Shown piece by piece: positions 18,599-24,821 of a stretch of 64,000 nt of DNA (positions within the stretch are counted from its first letter, which is position 1; each line of letters starts with the position of its first letter). The notes beneath the pieces are model-generated. The model was given only the letters and a program-made list of their open reading frames with translations, had not been told where the DNA came from and did not search any database. The stretch comes from Peptoniphilus raoultii (GTDB lineage Bacteria > Bacillota > Clostridia > Tissierellales > Peptoniphilaceae): assembly GCF_900099555.1 (NCBI RefSeq), contig NZ_FMWM01000002.1:816018-880017 (forward strand), in the 5' to 3' direction. The position numbers and the translations under genes are program-made.

Positions 18599-18757
18599 AT
18601 GGAATTTTTTACAGCTGGAGTTGGAGTTTTAAAGACACTTGTAACTGCAATTGGTGCAGGTTTAGGAGCATGGGGAGTTATTAACTTAATGGAAGGTTAT
18701 GGTAATGATAACCCTGGTGCTAAATCTCAAGGTATTAAGCAATTTATGGCAAAATAA
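18599..18757 (+). CDS. Maff2-family mobile-element membrane protein, shortened
   Basis: This 52-residue frame starts at ATG behind GAGGAGG, two bases after the ssb stop. It encodes a glycine-rich hydrophobic helix (TLVTAIGAGLGAWGVINL) and then GYGNDNPGAKSQGIKQFMA, typical of Maff2 proteins, which resemble small TrbC/VirB2-like components. Family members usually carry about 20 more residues with a second hydrophobic helix. Here the frame ends at once after KQFMAK, so the 3' end is probably cut by the rearrangement that brought in the restriction-modification module. Confidence 0.7.
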   Translation: MEFFTAGVGVLKTLVTAIGAGLGAWGVINLMEGYGNDNPGAKSQGIKQFMAK

Positions 18758-18810
18758 GGACGGAATAACAAAACAAATTCTCTAAAATAAATCACTAAAC
18801 CAATGTAAGA

Positions 18811-18839
18811 TTGAATGAAATCAATATTTATGCTATAAT
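18811..18839 (+). promoter_or_regulatory. Promoter of the regulator and restriction-modification operon
   Basis: TTGAAT (18,811-18,816) and TATAAT (18,834-18,839) are separated by 17 bases, with a TGC extended -10 motif. The XRE regulator starts 35 bases downstream. Confidence 0.65.
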
Positions 18840-18874
18840 TAAATAAATCTAATAAAGAGAAAAAGAGGGATATT

Positions 18875-19093
18875 ATGGCACTTAACTATAAACCATTATG
18901 GATACAGTTAGCGAAAAAAGGACTAAAGAAAACAGATGTAATAGCTATGGCAGGACTTACAACAAATGTTATGGCACAAATGGGCAAGGATAAACCAATA
19001 ACATTTAAGAATTTAGAAAGAATATGTAAGGCTTTATCTTGTACTCCTAATGACATTATTAGTTTTGAAGATAATTTTAGTGATGAGGAATAG
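18875..19093 (+). CDS. XRE/Cro-family regulator of the restriction-modification module
   Basis: This 72-residue protein is a single helix-turn-helix domain (KKTDVIAMAGLTTNVMAQMG, then FKNLERICKALSCTPNDIIS), the short Cro-like form. It lies two bases before the methylase-nuclease gene and shares its promoter. That is the arrangement of controller proteins, which delay or limit expression of a restriction enzyme when the module enters a new cell. No clear operator repeat was found near the promoter. Confidence 0.8.
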   Translation: MALNYKPLWIQLAKKGLKKTDVIAMAGLTTNVMAQMGKDKPITFKNLERICKALSCTPNDIISFEDNFSDEE

Positions 19094-19095
19094 GT

Positions 19096-21114
19096 ATGAT
19101 TGAAAAGTGGAAACTCGAAGATGATGTAAATGATTATGTAAAAAATAAATTTTCGGAAATAGGTCTTAAAAAATTAAAAGATTATAATGTGGAATCTTCT
19201 ATGTCTGACTACATGAAAGATGCTCTAAAAGGTTCTGCAAAAACAAAGACAAAAACAAATTTCGGAAAACCTGATTTTCATGTCGAAAAATATGATATAC
19301 CAGTTATATTTGAAGACAAACTGGGAAGTAAAAGGTTAATATCTGAAAATAAAGATGGAATAAAAGAAGATGAGAAATCTATTCGAGATTATGCTAGCAA
19401 TGGTGCTATATATTATTCAACACAAATGATAGCAAGCGGAAAGTATAAGGAAGCGATAGCTATTGGAGTGGCAGGAGATAATAGTGAAAATGTAATCTTC
19501 GATACTTATTATATTTTTGGTTCATCATTTAAATCCATAAAAAAAATGCAAAGCTATGCAAGTATAGATTTTTTAGAGAATGAAAAAACTTTCTCTAATT
19601 TTTATAATGATTGTGTTTTAACAGAAGAAGAAAAACATGAAATATTAATCACCAGTAGAACACTTTTGCAGAAATATGCAGGTGAATTAAACAAACTTAT
19701 GCACAATCATAATATTACAGCTCCACAAAGAGTACTTTATGTATCGGGTATGCTTTTATCTATGCAGGATATATTAGACGAAGATGGAAATTTAGTTCAA
19801 AGAGGACTTATACCAGAAGACTTGTTGGGAGCAAAAACAGACACTAAAAGAGATGGTATCTTAATCACAAATCAAATAAAAGAATATTTAAAACAAAAAC
19901 AAATAAAACAAGAGAAAGTAGATTTAATGCTTTCATCTTTTAGTGAAATTTCAAAAGATAGTCAAAGAGATGAGCCAACAGATTTAGATAAGTTAGTTGG
20001 AAAACTTTTAGAAAAAGAAGCAAGTAGTAATAAGCAAATCTTCACTTATATTTTCAATAATATTTATATGTCTATAGATGCTATGGCAGGACACTTAGAT
20101 ATAATGGGCGAGATGTATTCTGAATTTTTAAAATATGCTTTAGGTGATGGTAAAGAAATAGGAATAGTTCTTACTCCTCCATATGTAACAAAAATGATGG
20201 CTGAAATTTTAAATGTAAATAAAGATTCAAGAACCATGGATTTAGCCACGGGATCGGCAGGATTTTTAATAAGTTCTATGGAAATAATGATTGACGATGC
20301 TAATAAAACTTTTGGAAAAGATACAAGCAAGGCTAATAAAAAAATAGAAGAAATCAAAAAAGAACAATTACTCGGCGTAGAATTGAATGCAGAAATGTTT
20401 ACCTTAGCAGCAACCAACATGATTTTAAGAGGAGATGGGTCAAGTAATATTAGAAAAGGCAACACATTTAGAACTCCAGAGGAATTATATACAAACTTTA
20501 AGGCTAATAGACTTCTTTTAAACCCACCTTTTTCATTTGAGGAAAATGGTATGCCATTTATAAGATTTGGTTTATCAAAAATGGAAAAAGGAGGTCTAGC
20601 AGCAATAATCATACAAGATAGTGCAGGAAGTGGAAGAGCTGTATCCAGCAATCAAGAAATTTTGAAAAATAACACTCTTCTTGCAAGTATAAAAATGCCG
20701 GTTGATTTATTTATTCCAATGGCAGGAGTTCAAACAAGTATATACGTCTTTGAGGCAGGAGTGCCACATGACTATGAAAAGACGGTAAAATTCATAGATT
20801 TTAGAAATGATGGATATAAGAGAACAAAAAGAGGATTAAATGAAACAGATAGTCCAACCGAAAGATATCAAGACATTGTAAAAATATATAAAGCGGGGAA
20901 AAGTGCAAGAGTAAATGGAAGTCTTTGGGATATTGATGAAATTTATATAGAGGATTTTATAAGTGATGGTGGTAATGACTGGAATTTTGAACAACATAAG
21001 ATAATAGATACTAAACCTAAGATAGAAGATTTTAAAAATACCGTTGCCGATTATTTAGCTTGGGAAGTATCTAATATTTTAAAAAGTGAGGACAAATCAT
21101 TAAAAAAAGCTTAA
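19096..21114 (+). CDS. Fused restriction endonuclease/N6-adenine methylase (BcgI-like type IIB)
   Basis: This 672-residue protein joins a nuclease and an HsdM-type methylase. The N-terminal part has PD (59-60) and EDK (73-75), matching a PD-(D/E)xK nuclease core. The methylase has SAM motif DLATGSAGF (382-390) and catalytic NPPF (476-479). A fused R-M chain of this size next to a separate S gene, with no hsdR visible, is the BcgI arrangement: the complex methylates and also cuts on both sides of a two-part site. A modification-only enzyme is less likely because the nuclease residues look intact. It overlaps the 5' end of the S gene. Confidence 0.75.
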   Translation: MIEKWKLEDDVNDYVKNKFSEIGLKKLKDYNVESSMSDYMKDALKGSAKTKTKTNFGKPDFHVEKYDIPVIFEDKLGSKRLISENKDGIKEDEKSIRDYASNGAIYYSTQMIASGKYKEAIAIGVAGDNSENVIFDTYYIFGSSFKSIKKMQSYASIDFLENEKTFSNFYNDCVLTEEEKHEILITSRTLLQKYAGELNKLMHNHNITAPQRVLYVSGMLLSMQDILDEDGNLVQRGLIPEDLLGAKTDTKRDGILITNQIKEYLKQKQIKQEKVDLMLSSFSEISKDSQRDEPTDLDKLVGKLLEKEASSNKQIFTYIFNNIYMSIDAMAGHLDIMGEMYSEFLKYALGDGKEIGIVLTPPYVTKMMAEILNVNKDSRTMDLATGSAGFLISSMEIMIDDANKTFGKDTSKANKKIEEIKKEQLLGVELNAEMFTLAATNMILRGDGSSNIRKGNTFRTPEELYTNFKANRLLLNPPFSFEENGMPFIRFGLSKMEKGGLAAIIIQDSAGSGRAVSSNQEILKNNTLLASIKMPVDLFIPMAGVQTSIYVFEAGVPHDYEKTVKFIDFRNDGYKRTKRGLNETDSPTERYQDIVKIYKAGKSARVNGSLWDIDEIYIEDFISDGGNDWNFEQHKIIDTKPKIEDFKNTVADYLAWEVSNILKSEDKSLKKA

Positions 21115-22304
21115 GCCCTCGTTTAGAAAAACTTGAAAGAGAGTTTTTAGAAAACGGGGGCGAATGGAAAGAATTTGATTTTGATAAACTCTTTAATGTT
21201 GCACGTGGAGATATTCAAAATCAAAAAACTCTTATAAGAAATGATGTTGGAGTTTCGTTTGTTGCACAAAACGATATAAATAATGGCTATGTATATAAAG
21301 TTAGCAATAATGATTATAGGAAATTTAAAGGTAATTCTATAATAATCGGCAGACAGACAGGAGTTATTTATTATCAACCGGAAGAATTCATAACAACCGA
21401 TGGAGTGCTTATATTAGAAGAAAAAATTCCATTAATAAAAAATAAACGAGTAGGATTATTTATTTGTAGTTTAATTAAGAAACATATGGTTATATATGGA
21501 TATACAAACACAGTTTCTGCAAAAAAGTTGAATAATTTAAAACTCAATTTGCCATTTTTAAATGGCAAGATGAATTTTTCCTATATGGAAAAATTCATCG
21601 AGGAACTCGAAGCGGAACGCATCGAGGAACTTGAAGCGTATTTAATGGCAACTGGACTTAAAGATTATAAATTGACAAAAGAAGATGAAAAAATACTTGA
21701 TGATTTTGAAAAAATGTCAGACAATTCTTTAGAAAGAAAGAAAGAAAGAAAGAAAGACAAGATTAGATTAGAAGATTTATTGATATGGCAAAGTGGAATT
21801 TCAGAGATAGATCCGTTGAAATTGAATGAATTATACGATAAAGCTTCTGAAAAATATCCATTTTATGGTCAATCTACTGATAACAACGGAATAATAAGTT
21901 ATGAATCATTAAAGGCAGAAGTTTTAAATAATAAAAATGCTTTGCCAACTATATTGGTTCATTCAAACAATCAAAATGTTGTTTATCTACAAACACCTTT
22001 TTATTTAAAAGATGGTCATGGAGCTACTAGTGTATTACAGAATGAGAATATGAACTTAGATATTGCATTATATATAATGACATGTATTAGAAAATCAATA
22101 ACAGAAAGATTTGATTATAATGCAAAAGCAACTAAGATAGGATTAAAGAATACAGAAGTAGAAATACCATTTTGCAATGAGGTTGTCGATTATATATTTA
22201 TGGATAAATTTATAAAGGTTGTTAAGAAACTTATTATAAAAGATGTTGTAATATGGGCAGATAAAAAAATTGAAGCTACAAAAAAAGTAGCCTTACAAAA
22301 TTAA
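21099..22304 (+). CDS. Specificity subunit (HsdS-like) with tetranucleotide repeat
   Basis: The S subunit recognises the two halves of the target for the preceding enzyme. The first target domain (about 21,130-21,560) ends in the helix SYMEKFIEELEAERIEELEA. A second target domain runs from about 21,775 to 22,180, with a final helical segment. A tract of six GAAA units lies between the halves. The frame is open from 21,090 but has no ATG near its start. The candidate is ATT 21,099 behind GAGGA (21,088-21,092), so the start is uncertain. The first in-frame ATG (21,405) would cut off half of domain one. Loss or gain of one repeat unit leaves a half-length protein. Confidence 0.75.
   Translation: MKKSLSPRLEKLEREFLENGGEWKEFDFDKLFNVARGDIQNQKTLIRNDVGVSFVAQNDINNGYVYKVSNNDYRKFKGNSIIIGRQTGVIYYQPEEFITTDGVLILEEKIPLIKNKRVGLFICSLIKKHMVIYGYTNTVSAKKLNNLKLNLPFLNGKMNFSYMEKFIEELEAERIEELEAYLMATGLKDYKLTKEDEKILDDFEKMSDNSLERKKERKKDKIRLEDLLIWQSGISEIDPLKLNELYDKASEKYPFYGQSTDNNGIISYESLKAEVLNNKNALPTILVHSNNQNVVYLQTPFYLKDGHGATSVLQNENMNLDIALYIMTCIRKSITERFDYNAKATKIGLKNTEVEIPFCNEVVDYIFMDKFIKVVKKLIIKDVVIWADKKIEATKKVALQN
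21597..21638 (+). repeat. Two 18-base direct repeats in the central helix of the S subunit
   Basis: ATCGAGGAACTCGAAGCG (21,597-21,614) and ATCGAGGAACTTGAAGCG (21,621-21,638) differ by one base and have a 24-base period. They encode two IEELEA units. Similar repeats in type I S subunits set the distance between the two half-sites, and changes in copy number change the recognised spacing. Confidence 0.8.
21732..21755 (+). repeat. Six GAAA tetranucleotide repeats inside the S subunit gene
   Basis: Six uninterrupted GAAA units encode an alternating E-R-K-K stretch between the halves of the S subunit. A change of one or two units shifts the frame. Both other frames stop within five codons (TAG at 21,764 and 21,769 in present numbering). 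Confidence 0.9.
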
Positions 22305-22311
22305 GCACAAG

Positions 22312-22344
22312 AACGATTAGAAATAAAAATCTAGTCGTTTTTTT
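22312..22344 (+). terminator. Leader stem-loop with T-run after the S subunit gene
   Basis: Ten-base arms AACGATTAGA (22,312-22,321) and TCTAGTCGTT (22,330-22,339) pair with one wobble and run into seven T's. It can end the restriction-modification transcript, and it also sits 20 bases before the start of the DUF3847 remnant like the other leader hairpins. Confidence 0.65.
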
Positions 22345-22364
22345 ATTTTAAGAAAGGATACATT

Positions 22365-22692
22365 ATGGCAAGTAAAAGAATAAAGTTGAGTATTGAAGAA
22401 CAGATTGATAAGAAAGAAGAAAGCATTAAACAATTACAAAATCAAAAAAGAAGTTTATGAAGAATATCAAAAGAAAAATATATTCACAAAAGACGCATTT
22501 TATAACAAACATAAGAAAGATATAGACCAATATAAAGTAGTAAGTGGGAAATTAAAAAAACTCCTATCAGATAAGGAAAAACTAAGTCCTAAAAAATGGA
22601 ATGAAGAAAAAAATCTTTTAATGAGAAAGCTTGAAGAAATAAATAAAGAAAAAGTAAAACCAAGCAAAAAAGATATGACCAGAGAAATCTAA
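22365..22692 (+). pseudogene. Deletion scar joining a DUF3847 start to a relaxase end
   Basis: ATG 22,365 behind AAAGGA opens a DUF3847-like start (SIEEQIDKKEESIKQLQNQK) that stops at 22,458. From about 22,446 a second frame encodes KKEVYEEYQKKNIFTKDAFY and NKHKKDIDQYK, matching NKEVYQEYKSKTLFKDSFYN of the intact relaxase, up to its natural end at 22,692. The oriT and about 85 percent of the relaxase are missing. A single deletion joining A-rich stretches explains this. It marks a third mobilization module of the same family. Confidence 0.75.
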
Positions 22693-22735
22693 GGGAGTAA
22701 CGAAAAGTTACACCCTTAAATAACCATAACAACAA

Positions 22736-22806
22736 GACTTCTGAAAAGCAGAAGTCCAGAATTCCGAAAATCGGAAATCAAGAATTTCGATTATCGAAAA
22801 TCTGGA
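22736..22806. repeat. Cluster of nested inverted repeats
   Basis: A hairpin GACTTCTG/CAGAAGTC (22,736-22,756) is followed by two short hairpins, TTCCGA/TCGGAA (22,762-22,776) and TTTCGA/TCGAAA (22,785-22,799). The last two are enclosed by an outer pair TCCAGA/TCTGGA (22,755-22,760 and 22,801-22,806). This forms a branched structure just before the promoter of the DUF1016 gene. Confidence 0.75.
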
Positions 22807-22833
22807 AAATATCAATGTAGAAAGGATATAATA

Positions 22834-22862
22834 TTGAATAAACACAATATTTATGATATAAT
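22834..22862 (+). promoter_or_regulatory. Promoter of the DUF1016 gene
   Basis: TTGAAT (22,834-22,839) and TATAAT (22,857-22,862) have a 17-base spacer and a TGA extended -10 motif. The gene starts 33 bases later. Confidence 0.6.
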
Positions 22863-22894
22863 TAGAACAATTAAGAGGTCAAAGAGGTGCTTGT

Positions 22895-23518
22895 ATGAAT
22901 AAGAAAAATAACATAGATAGAGTCCATGATGATGTTTTTAATAGTATAAAAACATTAATGGATAAGGCAAGAAATCAAGTCGCAAGAGAATTCAATAATA
23001 TTTTAGTTCAAACTTACTGGGAGATTGGACGTATTATCGTAGAAGATGAGCAAGGACATTCAGAAAGAGCCGAGTATGGTAAAGAGCTTATAAATGATTT
23101 GTCAAGACAACTTACAAAGGAATATGGTAAAGGATTTTCTAAGTCTAATTTATTTAATATGAGAAACCTATATTTATCATATCCAATATTCCAGACACTG
23201 TCTGGAAAATTGACCTGGTCCCATTATTGTGAACTCTTATCCATTAGCGATGAGAAAAAGAGAAGCTTCTATGAAAAAGAAAGTATCAATGCAAACTGGT
23301 CGGTGAGAGAAGTTAAAAGACAAATTAAAACCTCACTTTTTGAAAGACTGCTCTTGTCATCTGGAGAAGAGAACAAAGAAAAAGTCCTAGACCTAGCCTT
23401 AAAGGGCAATGAAATAAATAAGACAGCCAAACAAAGAGTAAATCTCGGCAACACACATTATTATGTGGACATGGTATTTTATAATCAAAGGAGGAAATAT
23501 TATGAAACTTGGTTTTAG
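22895..23518 (+). pseudogene. DUF1016 (YhcG-like) nuclease gene, 5' part
   Basis: The N-terminal DUF1016 domain is complete (NNILVQTYWEIGRIIVEDEQ, NLFNMRNLYLSYP, KLTWSHYCELLSISDEKKRS). The C-terminal PD-(D/E)xK nuclease domain is damaged: the segment before QRVNLGNTHYYVDMVFYNQ is missing, and the sequence after it is replaced by the ribosome binding region of a lipoprotein gene. The end of the original gene reappears at 23,974-24,150. DUF1016 proteins are putative nucleases linked to mobile elements and defence. This copy lacks the ELKxG catalytic lysine region, so it is not expected to be active. Confidence 0.75.
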
Positions 23519-23918
23519 AATTCTTTTTGCTTTAATATTTTTATTTTCATTAGCAGCATGTAAAGGAAAAGCAGATGGAGATATTACAATCGACATAGGT
23601 GATTCTAGTAAATTTAGCGAAGAAGAAATAAATTCTGTAATTAAAGTAGTAAAGGATAACTTTTCATTTCCAGGCTCAAAATTAAAAGCATTTCGCTACG
23701 ATGAAGCTAAATCTGAAGATGCAATAAAAGCCTTTATGGAATATGGAAAAGGTAAGGGTACTGATATAAATCCAAATAATATTATTGTACTATTTTCAGA
23801 ATTTGATGTAAGTGGAGAAAATCCTGTATTAAGTAAAGGAGAATACAAGGATTACAGCTGGACCTTAGTTAGAGCAGACAAAGACAAGGAATGGAAGATA
23901 GAAGATCAAGGTTATTAA
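23502..23918 (+). CDS. Small secreted lipoprotein of unknown function
   Basis: ATG 23,502 follows AGGAGG (23,489-23,494) and gives 138 residues. A lysine-poor signal peptide ends in lipobox LAAC (Cys19 region), so the protein should be lipid-anchored outside the membrane. The mature part (FSEEEINSVIKVVKDNFSFP, NPNNIIVLFSEFDVSG, YSWTLVRADKDKEWKIEDQG) resembles a group of small Firmicute lipoproteins with no known role. It lies inside a disrupted DUF1016 gene and overlaps its truncated 5' part, so it was inserted there as cargo. Confidence 0.7.
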   Translation: MKLGFRILFALIFLFSLAACKGKADGDITIDIGDSSKFSEEEINSVIKVVKDNFSFPGSKLKAFRYDEAKSEDAIKAFMEYGKGKGTDINPNNIIVLFSEFDVSGENPVLSKGEYKDYSWTLVRADKDKEWKIEDQGY

Positions 23919-23973
23919 AATGTAAAAGCTAAGCCGAAATATTTTCTTTTTATTAAGCTTAGTTAAGAAGTGA

Positions 23974-24150
23974 GCAAATGAACCAATAGGGATTATCTTG
24001 TGTACTGATAAATACGGGGTACAAGCAGAATACGCCTTAGGAAATTTATCAAATAAAATATTCGCATCAAAATACACCTTGTATATTCCAAATAGGGAAG
24101 AGCTTGAAGAACAAGTAGAAAAAGTCATTAAAAAGTATAAGGGAAAATAA
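23974..24150 (+). pseudogene. DUF1016 (YhcG-like) nuclease gene, 3' end fragment
   Basis: Translation gives NEPIGIILCTDKYGVQAEYA, LGNLSNKIFASKYTLYIPNR and EELEEQVEKVIKKYKGK, the typical C-terminus of DUF1016 proteins. There is no start codon or ribosome binding site, and a stop lies in frame just upstream. It is the lost end of the gene that begins at 22,895. About 40 codons of the catalytic core between the fragments are replaced by the lipoprotein cassette. Confidence 0.75.
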
Positions 24151-24167
24151 AATATAAATTATAAGGA

Positions 24168-24196
24168 GAGGTAGAGAAAAAATCTACTTCTTTTTT
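24168..24196 (+). terminator. Leader stem-loop with T-run before a replisome-organizer gene
   Basis: Arms GAGGTAGA (24,168-24,175) and TCTACTTC (24,183-24,190) pair with one wobble and run into six T's, 19 bases before the start of the next gene. Confidence 0.6.
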
Positions 24197-24214
24197 ATTG
24201 CAAGGAGGATTAGA

Positions 24215-24688
24215 ATGGCAACAAACAAAAGATATTATTGGATAAAATTAAAAGAAGAATTTTTCACAGACAAAAGGAAAAAAAGATTAAGGAGAATATC
24301 GGGAGGAGATACCTACACGATAATCTACCTCAAACTTCTACTACTAAGCCTAAAAGATGAGGGCAAACTCTATTATGACGGAGTAGAAAGTGATTTTATA
24401 AAAGAGTTAGCACTAACCATAGATGAAACAGACGATGATGTAATGGTCACAGTTAATTATTTAATAAATCAAGGCTTATTAGAAGTTGTAACAGAAAATG
24501 ATGAATATTATTTAACTGAGATACCAAGCCTAATAGGATTAGAAACAGCTTGGGCAGAGAAAAAAAGAATATACAGACAAAATAAACAGAGGACATTGTC
24601 CTTAATGAGTCCAACCCATGTCCGACAAGAGATAGAGAAAGATATAGAGATAGATAAAGAGAGAGAGGGAGAGATAGAAAAGATTTAA
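24215..24688 (+). CDS. Phage replisome organizer N-terminal domain protein, shortened
   Basis: The first 115 residues are nearly identical to the protein at 14,238 (RRYYW/RYYWIKLKEEFFTDKR, ISGGDTYTIIYLKLLLLSLK). After a charged linker (EKDIEIDKEREGEIEKI) the frame ends at 157 residues, so the helical C-terminal domain is missing. A matching C-terminal domain occurs at 26,378-26,606, behind another initiator gene and an ORF6N gene. Insertion of the ORF6N/initiator block into this gene, or exchange of tails, would explain the layout. The remaining winged-helix domain could still bind DNA. Confidence 0.65.
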   Translation: MATNKRYYWIKLKEEFFTDKRKKRLRRISGGDTYTIIYLKLLLLSLKDEGKLYYDGVESDFIKELALTIDETDDDVMVTVNYLINQGLLEVVTENDEYYLTEIPSLIGLETAWAEKKRIYRQNKQRTLSLMSPTHVRQEIEKDIEIDKEREGEIEKI

Positions 24689-24694
24689 CATTTT

Positions 24695-24703
24695 TGGTAT
24701 AAT
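24695..24703 (+). promoter_or_regulatory. Extended -10 promoter before the second ORF6N gene
   Basis: TGGTATAAT lies seven bases after the shortened initiator gene and about 120 bases before the ORF6N start, leaving a long untranslated leader that contains no recognised structure. Confidence 0.5.
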
Positions 24704-24821
24704 TATAAAAATTAGACTTTGAAAATATGATGGATAATTGGCTTAAGAGCTGTAAGCTAAATGAAATAAAGAGAAAATGGCTAAAAGTTGTAGTCCCCAA
24801 AATATATAGGAGGTGCATTTT

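Noticed and set aside
20064-20651. Long minus-strand open frame opposite the methylase
   Set aside because: It is the antisense of a well-supported methylase coding region and has no ribosome binding site or family signature.
24640-24680. GA-rich tract with repeated AGATAGAGA as a second phase-variable microsatellite
   Set aside because: The units are irregular, and the intact relative at 14,670-14,710 has a similar charged linker, so this is a low-complexity protein linker and not a pure repeat.
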